From Salipiger mucosus DSM 16094 (GTDB lineage Bacteria > Pseudomonadota > Alphaproteobacteria > Rhodobacterales > Rhodobacteraceae), in assembly GCF_000442255.1 (NCBI RefSeq), contig NZ_KE557275.1:423712-487711 (forward strand): a stretch of DNA of 64,000 nucleotides. The letters are read 5' to 3'. Each line of letters begins with the position of its first letter. Position 1 is the stretch's first letter. Below, one piece after another: positions 17,335 to 26,061 of this stretch. The translations under genes and the position numbers were made by a program. The notes under the pieces were generated by a model that worked only from the letters and a program-made list of their open reading frames with translations, made no database searches and was not told the origin of the DNA.

Positions 17335-18735
17335 CTACATGATGGATTGCCACTTGAGCCCCTTGTCCTTTTTCGTGCGTCCAAGCCGCAGCCGTTCGGC
17401 CCGCAACGCCTCGGCATAGCCGGTCAGCGCGCCGGCCATGAGCCATGTCAGCGGGGTGAGCGTCGCGTTTGGGATCATGTCGAAGACATTGATCGCCAGC
17501 AGCAGCGAGAGCGGCGCGATGAAGGGCGAGATGCGCTCGTGCGGCGCCGCCACGGATTCGCGCCACAGCAGCACCAGCGGCAGCACGAGCAGGCCGAACT
17601 CGGCCAGGAAACCCACCCAGCCGTAGACGCCCAGAACGATGATCCAGCGCCCGTCGGTCACCGTCAGGATGAAGCCGGTCACCGGGTCGAGGATGTGGTT
17701 CCGCCCCCAGCTGCCCCAGCCGAAGAGCGGTTTTTCCTTGGCCCGCTCCAGCAGGGTGCCCTCCTGGTCGAAGCGGAATTGCAGCGAGTTCGCACGATCC
17801 TCGGCCACCGCGCCGGCGGCGGCGAGGATCCGCTCCTCGGGGATCAGCTCGGCGCCCTTGAGCGTGGGATAGCCGATCGCCAGCAGGCCGATCAGGATGG
17901 CCACGCGGATCTGCATGAGCCGCGTCAGGAACAGCACAGCCGGGATCAGCAGCGCGGCGAAGATCATCGCGCCGAAGGACTTGGCCATGACCAGGATCGC
18001 GGTGAGGTAGAGGGCCGCGATCAGCAGGGACGGCTTGCCTTCGCCTCCCAGCCGCCAGAGCGACCAGGCCGCGATGGTGGCGGTCATGGTGAAGAAGGCG
18101 ACCCAGATCCCGTGGTAGAGGAACACGACCGGCCGGTAGCCGCCGAAGCGGATCGACTGCGCGAAGCTGTGCTGGAAGTAGCCGTAGATCCAGTTGTTGA
18201 GCTGCGGCGAAAGCCGGATCTCGATCAGCATGAAGAGCGAATAGACCAGCCCGCCCCACATCAGCGCGCGCAGAAGCTCGCGCTGGGCGCCCCCGGTGGC
18301 GAGGAACTGCCGCGCGAGCAGGAAGGGCAGGACCAGCAGGAACTGCTGCACCATGAGCGCGATGGCGTCCTTGGGCCCCAGCCCCGGCAGCCCGACCTGC
18401 CCGAAGACCACCGGCGCCGTGTTGGTCGCCACCGTCGCCAGCGGCGAGAAGACGAAGACCAGCAGCAGCACCTTGCCCAGCGGGTTCTGCGGCAGGATCG
18501 ACCCGGGGCGCCCGTGCCGCCAGAGGCAGACCGCGAAGACGGTCAGCGCCGGGATGTTGTGCTTGTTGAGGGGCGGCATCAGCGGCAGGTCGAAGATCGC
18601 CGGCGGCTCGGGCAGGAAGAGGTAGCCCAGCATCATCGACAGGATCAGCGCACGGTCCGTCGGCAGCCGGCGGAACAGCACGATGGTCACGATGGGCCAG
18701 ATGGCCAGCGCCAGGTAGGCGAGAGGGTTCGGCAT
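17335..18735 (-). CDS. Wzy-like polysaccharide polymerase / O-antigen ligase-family membrane protein
   Basis: 466 residues with about ten to twelve hydrophobic helices. A large periplasmic loop in the second half contains LLERAKEKPLFGWGSWGRNHI, the (P)LFGWG motif typical of the Wzy_C/O-antigen ligase family. It is expected to join lipid-linked repeat units on the periplasmic face and to work with the Wzz-like protein at 761-2089. The start is ATG 18735; an upstream in-frame start at 18783 adds only a short polar run. It is followed by a GT4 gene in the same direction. Confidence 0.8.
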   Translation of the reverse strand: MPNPLAYLALAIWPIVTIVLFRRLPTDRALILSMMLGYLFLPEPPAIFDLPLMPPLNKHNIPALTVFAVCLWRHGRPGSILPQNPLGKVLLLVFVFSPLATVATNTAPVVFGQVGLPGLGPKDAIALMVQQFLLVLPFLLARQFLATGGAQRELLRALMWGGLVYSLFMLIEIRLSPQLNNWIYGYFQHSFAQSIRFGGYRPVVFLYHGIWVAFFTMTATIAAWSLWRLGGEGKPSLLIAALYLTAILVMAKSFGAMIFAALLIPAVLFLTRLMQIRVAILIGLLAIGYPTLKGAELIPEERILAAAGAVAEDRANSLQFRFDQEGTLLERAKEKPLFGWGSWGRNHILDPVTGFILTVTDGRWIIVLGVYGWVGFLAEFGLLVLPLVLLWRESVAAPHERISPFIAPLSLLLAINVFDMIPNATLTPLTWLMAGALTGYAEALRAERLRLGRTKKDKGLKWQSIM

Positions 18736-18890
18736 CTTTCGTGTCGCACGTCCCGGAGTCGCGGCATCCCTCCGGCCCCCCAAGCCCGGAATGCTGCGCG
18801 CAGCCTAGCAGGCCCGCCGCCCCGTGTCGCCTCCCGCCATGCAAGGGCACGCAAAGGCTGACAGATTTGGCACAGGTGGCCGGCCCCGCC

Positions 18891-20084
18891 TCAGCCCATG
18901 GCGGCCGGTGGGGCCTGCACCAGCCCCTGGCCCACGTCCATGCGGTCGGCCGCCGGGTCGAGCCCCGCCAGCGTCGCCGAGCTCTGCAGCCGCGCTGCGA
19001 CGGCGGCGGCGGTCAGCGGCCGTCCGCTGCGGGCCTGCGCCTCCCACCAGAGCGCCGCGGCGCCGGCGACGTGCGGGCAGGCCATGGAGGTGCCGTTGAG
19101 CGCGCGCAGCCCGCCGCCCGCCGCGGCCGAGACGATGCCCACGCCCGGCGCCGAGAGCACCGGGTTGCTGTTCGAGAAGGGTGCCACGCTGAGCCCCGCC
19201 TCGCCCTGTCCCAGCGCGCCGACCGAGATCACGCCGAAGGCCGCCGCCGGGACCGAGGCGCCGACCTCGAAATCGGGCGAGACCTGGCGCCGGCTCTCGT
19301 TGCCCGAGGCCGCGACCACCACCGAACCGCCGTCGAAGGCCGCCTGCGCGCGGAACATGTCCATGAGCGCGTCGAACATGCGCAGGTTCATGCGATAGCC
19401 CTCGAGCGCGACCGAGGTTGCCAGCAGCACGGGGTAGCCGTCCTCGACCAGCCGTTCGGCGAGACCGGGAAAGTCGAAGCCCAGCGACATCGACATCACC
19501 TGCGCGCCCTGGTCGGCGGCCCAGCGCATGCCGTCGAAGAGCATCTCGGAGGAACCGCGCCCGTCGTCGGCCAGCACCTTGCCGATCAGCGCCTCGGTCA
19601 CGCCGCGCGCCACGCCGATTCGCGTGCCCGCCACGTCGCGGCCGAAGATCGTGCCGGCGCAGTGGGTGCCGTGGCCGTTGGCGTCCTGGTCGCCTGTGCC
19701 GGCAAAGTCGGCCCGGGTGAGGGTCACGCCCGTGAAGGCCGGGTGGTCCGCGTCGATGCCGGTGTCCAGCACCGCCACCCGCACGCCCGCCCCCGTCATG
19801 TCGGTCAGCGTCGCGCCGATGGCCTCGATGCCCCATGCGGGCTCGGCCTCGGCCTCGCGCACGTCGTCGAGGGGCTCGGGCTCGATCAGGCGCGTCGGCA
19901 TCGCCCGCGCCAGCGTCAGCACCGAGGGGTCGCGCTGCGCGTCGCGCAGATCGTGCGGGCTCATGTCGTGGGTTTCGAGGCGCGGCCGGGGCGGCGCCGC
20001 GAACATCGGGGCCTCCTCCGGCAGGCGCCCCACGGGGGCGCGCGGAGCGGCGTTGTCGTCCCGCAGCATGATGAACCGTGCCAT
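18891..20084 (-). CDS. S8 family serine peptidase (subtilase) without signal peptide
   Basis: 397 residues. The triad is visible: Asp107 in AVLDTGID, His138 in NGHGTHCAG and Ser near 329 in NGTSMACPHVAGAAALWW. The oxyanion Asn is in VVAASGNES. The first about 85 residues are polar and Pro/Arg/Glu-rich with neither a signal peptide nor a clear inhibitor-type propeptide, so the enzyme should be cytoplasmic or exported by another route. GGCAGGAGGCAAC precedes the ATG. It is monocistronic: the next gene upstream on the same strand stops 123 bases away behind a perfect hairpin. The target is unknown. Confidence 0.88.
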   Translation of the reverse strand: MARFIMLRDDNAAPRAPVGRLPEEAPMFAAPPRPRLETHDMSPHDLRDAQRDPSVLTLARAMPTRLIEPEPLDDVREAEAEPAWGIEAIGATLTDMTGAGVRVAVLDTGIDADHPAFTGVTLTRADFAGTGDQDANGHGTHCAGTIFGRDVAGTRIGVARGVTEALIGKVLADDGRGSSEMLFDGMRWAADQGAQVMSMSLGFDFPGLAERLVEDGYPVLLATSVALEGYRMNLRMFDALMDMFRAQAAFDGGSVVVAASGNESRRQVSPDFEVGASVPAAAFGVISVGALGQGEAGLSVAPFSNSNPVLSAPGVGIVSAAAGGGLRALNGTSMACPHVAGAAALWWEAQARSGRPLTAAAVAARLQSSATLAGLDPAADRMDVGQGLVQAPPAAMG

Positions 20085-20162
20085 GTTGCCTCCTGCCGAC
20101 CGGATATCGCTACACGATAACAGGATACGACCGAAGGTTGTGTGCGGGAAGCGGGTCGTCGT

Positions 20163-20189
20163 GAACGGGGCGTGAATAACGCCCCGTTC
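20163..20189. terminator. Perfect 11-bp hairpin between adenosine kinase and subtilase genes
   Basis: The arms GAACGGGGCGT (20163-20173) and ACGCCCCGTTC (20179-20189) enclose a 5-base loop. It lies 18 bases behind the stop of the minus-strand adenosine kinase gene, where a transcription end or 3' stabiliser is expected. No U-run follows on either strand, so a classical intrinsic terminator is not proven. Confidence 0.5.
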
Positions 20190-20207
20190 GGGTGCCTCTG
20201 GCTTGGC

Positions 20208-21197
20208 TCAGGCCAGGCCGGCCTCGCGGAAGAGGGCGGGCAGGCTGGTCTCGGGGCGCGGGCCCATGTGGCTGATGACTTCGCGCGCGGCGACGGTGCC
20301 CATGCGCGCCGCCGTTTCCATGTCCTTGCCGTGGGCCAGGCCGTAGAGGAAACCCGCGGCGAACTGGTCGCCCGCACCGGTGGCGTCGACCGGGGTGATC
20401 TTGTCGACCGCGATGTCGGTGCGCTCGCCGTTGCGGATGATGCTCACGCCGTCACCCGAGCGGGTGCAGACCACCAGCGGGCAGATCTCGGCCACGCGGG
20501 CAAGGTCGGCGTCGAGGTTGTCGTCCTGGAAGAGCGAGCGGATCTCGGCCTCGTTGCCGATCACGAAGTCGAGCTCGTTCTCGATCAGCTTGAGGAAGTC
20601 CTCGCGGTGACGCTCGACGCAGAAGGGGTCGGAGATGGCGATGCCCGCCATGCCACCGGCCTTGCGGCAGGTCCGCGCGGTGCGCTCGAAGGCTTCCTTG
20701 CCCTTGGGCTTGTCGAAGAGATAGCCCTCGAGGAAGACGATCTCGGCCTCGCCCGCGACCTCGTCGGAGACATCGTCGGGGCCCAGCTCGGCCGAGATGC
20801 CGAGGTAGGTGTTCATCGACCGCTCGCCGTCGGGCGAGACGAAGATCATGCAGCGCGAGGTGGGCAGCTCGCCGCCCGGCACGGGCGCGTTGACGAAGTC
20901 GGTGCCGCCTTCCTTCATGGAGGCGACGTAGGAGGTGCCCAGCTCGTCGTCGCGCACGCGGCCGATGAAGCCGGTGCGCAGGCCGAGATTCCCGAGGCCC
21001 GCGAGGGTGTTGGCGACCGAGCCGCCCGCGGCCTGAACACGCTCTTCCATGGCGTCGAAGAGGCTTTCGGCGCGGTCGCGCTCGATCAGCTGCATGATGC
21101 CTTTTTCGATGCCCATCTTCTCCAGAAAGGCATCGTCGGAACGGGTGATCACGTCGACGACGGCGTTGCCGATGCCGACGACCTGGTACTTCTTCAT
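20208..21197 (-). CDS. PfkB-family kinase, probably adenosine kinase
   Basis: 329 residues. The family signatures are GGSVANTLAGLGNLG near 60-74 and DATGAGDQFAAGF near 275-287, the latter with the catalytic Asp of GAGD. The N-terminus VVGIGNAVVDVI and the overall layout match alphaproteobacterial proteins annotated as adenosine kinase (adenosine + ATP to AMP + ADP). Ribokinase-like substrates cannot be excluded from sequence alone. The ATG at 21197 overlaps the stop of nth by ATGA. The longer reading to 21443 lies within nth and is not used. Confidence 0.85.
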   Translation of the reverse strand: MKKYQVVGIGNAVVDVITRSDDAFLEKMGIEKGIMQLIERDRAESLFDAMEERVQAAGGSVANTLAGLGNLGLRTGFIGRVRDDELGTSYVASMKEGGTDFVNAPVPGGELPTSRCMIFVSPDGERSMNTYLGISAELGPDDVSDEVAGEAEIVFLEGYLFDKPKGKEAFERTARTCRKAGGMAGIAISDPFCVERHREDFLKLIENELDFVIGNEAEIRSLFQDDNLDADLARVAEICPLVVCTRSGDGVSIIRNGERTDIAVDKITPVDATGAGDQFAAGFLYGLAHGKDMETAARMGTVAAREVISHMGPRPETSLPALFREAGLA

Positions 21198-21838
21198 AGG
21201 GTCTTTTCCTCGAATTGACAGAGATCGCGGATCAGGCAGGCGGGGCACTTCGGCTTGCGCGCGACGCAGGTGTAGCGTCCGTGCAGGATGAGCCAATGGT
21301 GCGCGTGCTGCTGGAAATCCACGGGGACGTTGTCTTCGATGGCGCGCTCGGTGGCGATGACGTCCTTGCCCGGGCAGATGCCGGTCCGGTTGCCGACGCG
21401 GAAGATATGCGTATCCACCGCCTGCGCCGGGTAGTGCCACCACATGTTGAGCACGACATTGGCCGTCTTCCGGCCGACTCCCGGCAGCGACTGCAAGGCC
21501 GCGCGGGAGTTGGGAACCTCGCCGTCGTAGTCCTCGACGAGGATGCGCGACAGCTTCATCACGTTCTTCGCCTTGTTGCGATAGAGGCCGATCGTCCTGA
21601 TGTGCTCGACCAGTCCCTCCTCGCCCAGCGCCAGCATCTTTTCCGGCGTGTCGGCGATCTTGAAGAGGCTGCGCGTCGCCTTGTTGACCCCCGCGTCCGT
21701 CGCCTGCGCCGAAAGCGCGACGGCGACCACGAGGGTGAAGGCGTTGACGTGCTCCAGCTCGCCCCGGGGTTCGGGTTCAGCGTCCTGAAAGCGGGTGAAG
21801 ACCTCCCGCAGGCTGTGATAGTCGAGCTGTTTCGCCAT
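21194..21838 (-). CDS. nth: Endonuclease III, DNA glycosylase/AP lyase
   Basis: Base-excision repair enzyme for oxidised pyrimidines, 214 residues. The helix-hairpin-helix LPGVGRKTANVVL carries the catalytic Lys, and VDTHIFRV provides the catalytic Asp. The [4Fe-4S] cluster cysteines at the C-terminus have the canonical C-x6-C-x2-C-x5-C spacing (CVARKPKCPACLIRDLC). The start is ATG 21838; the upstream extension to 21877 lacks family similarity. It is translationally coupled to the adenosine kinase gene and divergent from the Ada-like gene. Confidence 0.95.
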   Translation of the reverse strand: MAKQLDYHSLREVFTRFQDAEPEPRGELEHVNAFTLVVAVALSAQATDAGVNKATRSLFKIADTPEKMLALGEEGLVEHIRTIGLYRNKAKNVMKLSRILVEDYDGEVPNSRAALQSLPGVGRKTANVVLNMWWHYPAQAVDTHIFRVGNRTGICPGKDVIATERAIEDNVPVDFQQHAHHWLILHGRYTCVARKPKCPACLIRDLCQFEEKTL

Positions 21839-21942
21839 GGGGGCGTCTATGCCTGCGGGGGGACGGATGCGCAACATCCGGGTCGCAAGGGGATCGCGAA
21901 ACCGCGATACTGGGGCCTCGGATGGTCGCGGGAGTGGCGAAA

Positions 21943-22812
21943 ATGACGGAAATGACGACTGACATGGCGCCCATGGGCGAGAGCGGCTACCACTTTGCCG
22001 TGATGCGCCGTGCCATCGACCTGGTGGACGAGATGGGTCCGCAGGCCTCGCTCGAGGCGCTGTCCGAGCGCATGGGGATGAGCCCGGCGCATTTCCAACG
22101 CCTCTTTTCGCGCTGGGCCGGGGTCTCGCCCAAGCGGTTCCAGCAATACCTCGCGCTGGGCCATGCCAAGGCGCTGCTGCAGGAGCATTTCAGCACGCTC
22201 GAGACCGCGCATGCCGCCGGGCTCTCGGGCAGCGGACGGCTGCACGACCTCTTCCTGCGGTGGGAGGCGATGAGCCCCGGCGACTACGCGCGGGGCGGCG
22301 AAGGCCTGACGATCCGCTGGGGCTGGTTCGACAGCCCCTTCGGTCCGGCGCTGGTCATGGGCACGGACAAGGGCCTCTGCGGCATCGGCTTTTCGGCCGA
22401 GACCACCGCCGAGGCCACCTTCGAGGACCTGCAGCGGCGTTGGCCCCGGGCCGCCTACGTCGAGGCGCCCGAGGCACTGCGCCCCTGGGCCGAGCGGGCC
22501 TTCGGTGCTCTGGACGATGGCGGGACGGTGCCGCTGCACCTCATCGGGGCGCCGTTCCAGATCAAGGTCTGGGAGGCACTGATGCGCATCCCCTCGGGCG
22601 AGGTCACCACCTATTCCGAGATCGCCCGCGCCATCGGCAATCCCGGCGCGGTGCGCGCGGTGGGCACGGCGGTCGGGCGCAACCCGATCTCGCTGCTGAT
22701 CCCCTGCCACCGGGCACTGCGCAAGTCGGGCGGGCTGGGCGGCTATCACTGGGGCCTGCCGGTCAAGCGCGCGATCCTCGCCCGCGAGGCGGCACAGCGC
22801 GACGCACTGTAA
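21943..22812 (+). CDS. Ada-like protein: AraC-type HTH fused to O6-methylguanine-DNA methyltransferase
   Basis: 289 residues. Residues about 20-105 form an AraC-type DNA-binding domain (LEALSERMGMSPAHFQRLFSRWAGVSPKRFQQYL). The C-terminal domain is an alkyltransferase with the methyl-acceptor Cys in LIPCHRAL and the preceding PxGxVTTYxxIA block (IPSGEVTTYSEIARAIG). The N-terminal zinc/phosphotriester domain of E. coli Ada is absent, so the classic methylation switch is missing; how it is activated is unclear. GGGAGTGG precedes the ATG at 21943, and an in-frame start at 21922 is possible. It lies beside nth, so a small DNA-repair group is formed. Confidence 0.9.
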   Translation: MTEMTTDMAPMGESGYHFAVMRRAIDLVDEMGPQASLEALSERMGMSPAHFQRLFSRWAGVSPKRFQQYLALGHAKALLQEHFSTLETAHAAGLSGSGRLHDLFLRWEAMSPGDYARGGEGLTIRWGWFDSPFGPALVMGTDKGLCGIGFSAETTAEATFEDLQRRWPRAAYVEAPEALRPWAERAFGALDDGGTVPLHLIGAPFQIKVWEALMRIPSGEVTTYSEIARAIGNPGAVRAVGTAVGRNPISLLIPCHRALRKSGGLGGYHWGLPVKRAILAREAAQRDAL

Positions 22813-22934
22813 CGTGTTCCGGGATGGGCGGAGAGCCGCCGATTTCCCCGTGACAACCACTTTGGTGACAGGCAGGTTCGGTCTATGACGGAGGTGGACG
22901 CCCGCAACGGGCGCAAAACGGAACGAGGCAAGAC

Positions 22935-23603
22935 ATGATCCGGGCGAAATCCCCAATTTTCCTTTCCCTGGCCGCGGTTCTGGCGCTGAGCGCCTGCGAG
23001 AACGGCCAGATGTTCGACGAGACCGACCCGAACCGGAACGCCAAGCAGGGCGCTCTGCTGGGTGCCGTGGGCGGGGCGCTCGCGGGCGCCGTGGTCGGCG
23101 GTGACGACCGGGCCGAGCGCAACCGCACCATCGCGGCCGGTGCCGCGCTGGGCGCCGCGGGCGGCGCGCTCTACGGCAACCAGCTCGACAAGCAGGAAGC
23201 CGAACTGCGCCAGCAGCTGGGCAACAACTCGACGATCCGCAACACCGGCGACCGCCTGATCGTCACCATGCCGCAGGACATCCTGTTCGACACCGACAGC
23301 GCCACGCTGCAGCCGCAGCTGCAGTCGGACATCCGCACCGTCGGCCGTTCGCTGCAGCAGTACCCGGACACCACCGTGCAGGTCGTGGGCCACACCGACA
23401 GCGACGGCGACGCCGACTACAACATGGGCCTGTCGCAGCGCCGCGCGCAGGCCGTGGCCAGCCTGCTGGTCTCCGAGGGCGTGCCCTCCTACCGCGTTCA
23501 GTCCATCGGCCGGGGCGAGAACCAGCCGATCGCGGACAACCTGACCGCCGCGGGCAAGCGCCAGAACCGCCGGGTCGAGATCATCATCCTGCCGACGAGC
23601 TGA
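22935..23603 (+). CDS. OmpA-family outer-membrane lipoprotein (YiaD-like)
   Basis: 222 residues. A lipoprotein signal peptide ends at lipobox LSAC (Cys near residue 20). Two Gly-zipper segments follow (ALLGAVGGALAGAVVGG and AAGAALGAAGGALYG, residues about 39-81). The OmpA C-terminal peptidoglycan-binding domain then has DILFDTDSATLQ, VVGHTDSDGDADYN and LSQRRAQAVASLL. It is predicted to be outer-membrane anchored, binding diaminopimelate in the cell wall. Strong SD-like GAACGAGG precedes the ATG, and a clear terminator follows. Confidence 0.93.
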   Translation: MIRAKSPIFLSLAAVLALSACENGQMFDETDPNRNAKQGALLGAVGGALAGAVVGGDDRAERNRTIAAGAALGAAGGALYGNQLDKQEAELRQQLGNNSTIRNTGDRLIVTMPQDILFDTDSATLQPQLQSDIRTVGRSLQQYPDTTVQVVGHTDSDGDADYNMGLSQRRAQAVASLLVSEGVPSYRVQSIGRGENQPIADNLTAAGKRQNRRVEIIILPTS

Positions 23604-23632
23604 GGCTCCGCCGACAGGCAGGACAGGATACG

Positions 23633-23663
23633 GCGCCGCGGGGGCTCTCCGCGGCGCTTTTTT
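23633..23663 (+). terminator. Rho-independent terminator of the OmpA lipoprotein gene
   Basis: A 9-bp perfect stem, GCGCCGCGG (23633-23641) with CCGCGGCGC (23649-23657), encloses a 7-base loop and is followed by six T (23658-23663). It lies 30 bases behind the stop codon. The SD and ATG of the next gene begin only about ten bases later. Confidence 0.9.
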
Positions 23664-23676
23664 GCGAGGAGAGGTC

Positions 23677-24474
23677 ATGACCGCAGCCGGGTCGCCCACT
23701 GAGACTGTCACCGACATGATGGACCCCGCGCGGGGACGGGCACTGCAGGTGGCGCTGGGCCTTGCGCCGACCATCGAGGCGGGCACGCCGCTCCCGCCCT
23801 TCTTTCACCAGGTGCATTTCTGGGAGCCGCAGCCGCCCGTTGCGCTGGGCCGCGACGGGCATCCGCGCGTCGGCGGGCTGGTCCCCGACCTCGGGCTGCC
23901 GCGCCGCATGTGGGCGGGTGGCGACCTGTCGTTTCACGCGCCCCTGCTGGCGGGCGTTCCGGCCGAGAAACGCGCGCGCTGCACCTCGGTGACGCGCAAG
24001 ACGGGCCGTTCGGGGCCGCTGGCCTTCGTCTCGCTGCTGCACGAGATACGGCAGGAGGGCCGGCTTCGCGTCGAGGAGCGGCAGGATCTCGTCTACCGCG
24101 AGGACCCCGACCCGGCGGCCCCGGCCCCGGTGCCGCCCGAAGCCCGGACCGACGAGGCCGAGGCGGTGGAGGAGACCTTCGACAGCACGCTGCTCTTCCG
24201 CTACTCGGCGCTGACCTTCAACGGGCACCGGATTCACTACGACGCGGATTATGCCCGCACGGTCGAGGGCTATGCCGGACTTGTCGTGCACGGTCCGCTG
24301 CTGGCGCAGCGCCTGATGCTCATGGCGGCGGGGCAGGGCGGGCTGGCACGGTTCCGCTTTCGCGCCACGGCGCCGGTCATCTCGGGCGAGAGGGTGAGCT
24401 TCTGCCGCTCGGGCACGGCGCTCTGGGTGCGCGGCGCCGACGGGCGGCTCTGCATGCAGGCCGAGGCGGCCTGA
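23677..24474 (+). CDS. MaoC-like hydratase, resembling mesaconyl-C4/3-methylfumaryl-CoA hydratase
   Basis: 265 residues, double hot-dog layout. The N-terminal domain has GLVPDLGLPRRMWAGGDLSFHAPL. The C-terminal domain has LLFRYSALTFNGHRIHYDADYARTVEGYAGLVVHGPL, which holds the hydratase Asp/His motif (D-x4-H region) of the FAS1/MaoC family. Proteins of this architecture hydrate mesaconyl-C4-CoA or methylfumaryl-CoA. The rest of such a pathway is not in the window, so the substrate assignment is tentative. GAGGAGAGG precedes ATG 23677, and the SD abuts the T-run of the preceding terminator. It is convergent with the sugar transferase. Confidence 0.75.
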   Translation: MTAAGSPTETVTDMMDPARGRALQVALGLAPTIEAGTPLPPFFHQVHFWEPQPPVALGRDGHPRVGGLVPDLGLPRRMWAGGDLSFHAPLLAGVPAEKRARCTSVTRKTGRSGPLAFVSLLHEIRQEGRLRVEERQDLVYREDPDPAAPAPVPPEARTDEAEAVEETFDSTLLFRYSALTFNGHRIHYDADYARTVEGYAGLVVHGPLLAQRLMLMAAGQGGLARFRFRATAPVISGERVSFCRSGTALWVRGADGRLCMQAEAA

Positions 24475-24477
24475 ATC

Positions 24478-25158
24478 CTAGCAGCCGGTGCCGCGGACGA
24501 CGACGCGCACGGTCTTGAGCAGGACCCGGAGGTCGGTCGCGAGGGACATCCGCGACAGGTAGTCGGCGTCGAACTCGGCGCGTTCGGAGAAGCTCGACTC
24601 GTTGCGGACCGAGGTCTGCCAGAAGCCGGTGATGCCGGGACGCAGCGCATAGTAGGCGGTGCCGGGGTAGATCGCGCGCTGCTCGACCAGCATCGGGCGC
24701 GGCCCCACGAGGGCCATGTCACCGCGCAGCACGTTCCAGAGCTGCGGCAGCTCGTCGAGCGAGGACTTGCGGATGAACCGCCCGACGGGCGTGATGCGCG
24801 GATCGTGGCGCAGCTTTTGCGCGTGGTCCCACTCGGCGCGCGCCTCGGGGTCGGCGGCGAGATGCGCCTCGAGCCGGGCCTCGGCGTCCGGCACCATCGA
24901 ACGCAGTTTCCAGAGACGGAAGACGCGGCCGTTCAGGCCCAGCCGGTCCTGGCGATAGAAGGGCGAATGCCCGTCCCGGGCGACGAGAACCGCGAGGACC
25001 GAGACGACGATCAGCGCCGGCAGCGCGGCCAGCAACACCAGGCAGACGTCGAGCGCGCGCTTTGCTACGGCATGGTAGAAAGCCTCGCGCGGCGCACGGG
25101 CGGCGGTCTCGAAAAGGGGCTTGATGTCGGTCGTCTGAACGGTCGGGCGAAATTGCAT
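24478..25158 (-). CDS. Undecaprenyl-phosphate sugar (priming) transferase, ExoY/WbaP C-domain type
   Basis: 226 residues. It starts polysaccharide synthesis by moving a sugar phosphate from UDP-sugar to undecaprenyl phosphate. A hydrophobic segment (VCLVLLAALPALIVVSVLAVLVA) near 38-60 is followed by the family blocks PFYRQDRLGLNGRVFRLWKLRSMV, SSLDELPQLWNVLRGDMALVGPRP and LRPGITGFWQ. The DELPQ and GPRP motifs are intact. Length is that of ExoY-like single-helix enzymes. AGGAGG lies upstream of ATG 25158. It likely primes the repeat unit of the locus at 761-18735, though it stands apart behind its own long leader. Confidence 0.93.
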   Translation of the reverse strand: MQFRPTVQTTDIKPLFETAARAPREAFYHAVAKRALDVCLVLLAALPALIVVSVLAVLVARDGHSPFYRQDRLGLNGRVFRLWKLRSMVPDAEARLEAHLAADPEARAEWDHAQKLRHDPRITPVGRFIRKSSLDELPQLWNVLRGDMALVGPRPMLVEQRAIYPGTAYYALRPGITGFWQTSVRNESSFSERAEFDADYLSRMSLATDLRVLLKTVRVVVRGTGC

Positions 25159-26061
25159 CGTCGTATGACCTCCTGGAGGCGCGGGTGGGCGGGAGGCACG
25201 ACGTTTCGCCGGCTTCGGATTGCACGGATCAGCCAGTCCGCCGGAATCGTGGCGGTCATGACTCGGTCGACATGCGAAGTGATCCGAACAGGCGGCGAAT
25301 TGCCGTGCTGGCAGCTCCCAATTCTCGGCACCAGCCCCCAGGTGCCTCAATGTGTCGAGAATGTGTCCTTTAGTTGACTGGAATTGTTATGCCTTTGTGC
25401 TGCGGTATCGTCAACAAAACCTTTAGGTCACAACTTATGGTAGTGGCTGCCTTTTTTCCGTCTCCTTTGCTTCGAAGGCGTGGTGCGTCATGGCCGGACG
25501 GATAGCCGTTATATGCAATGGATGATTTCAATGATATCTATGCACCCTTGGGTTGCGCCTTTGCTCGATTGCAGCAAGCGGAGGGCGTAAACAATTCTTC
25601 CAGAACTCCGGATGAATTGTCCCATTATTTGCGACAATATTCACGATCTGCAAAAATTGTGCCCGAACCTGACGGCGAGGCCCCGGCCTCCGAATGGCGT
25701 GCCAGGGCAGTCGGCCGACGATCGGCCGCCTTTGGAAACAGTTTGCGCCGGGCGCCTCCTGCCGGCGATCTCGCCCGGCGCCGCGCGCTCCCGACCCAGC
25801 CCTCAAGGTGCCCGTCGCCGCGGGTCCTCGAAGCGCCGGAGGCAATGACACGCAGAGGTCGAGTGGCGAGCTCACGAAATATTTCAGCCCGTTAATCTCT
25901 GCCCGTTTCCGGCCCGATTTTCGACGAATCGACCCCGGCCCATGCCGCCCGTCCCGCCGCGCCCGCCTGCAGCCAAGCTCCGCCCGGGCCCGCGGCCGTT
26001 GCTTGTGCGGCGGGCTCGGCTTATGTCCTGCCTCGCGCAACACAGCATCAGGAGCGTGGCG
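25159..26061. other. 0.9 kb intergenic region, AT-rich core, no convincing gene
   Basis: Lies between the divergent priming transferase and the RNase D gene. Bases about 25360-25660 are close to half A+T, far above the window average, with no homologous reading frame. The longest plus-strand frame (25518-25895) reads as low-complexity Arg/Ser/Pro after about 50 residues and is not accepted. A perfect 7-bp hairpin (CGGCCGA/TCGGCCG, 25712-25728) is present without a T-run. It may hold the regulatory region of the priming transferase or a decayed gene. Confidence 0.4.

Noticed and set aside
25518-25895. Plus-strand 125-residue frame in the AT-rich gap
   Set aside because: The first about 50 codons look normal in composition, but the rest is Arg/Ser/Pro filler. 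It has no SD and no family resemblance. It is kept only as part of the unexplained region.
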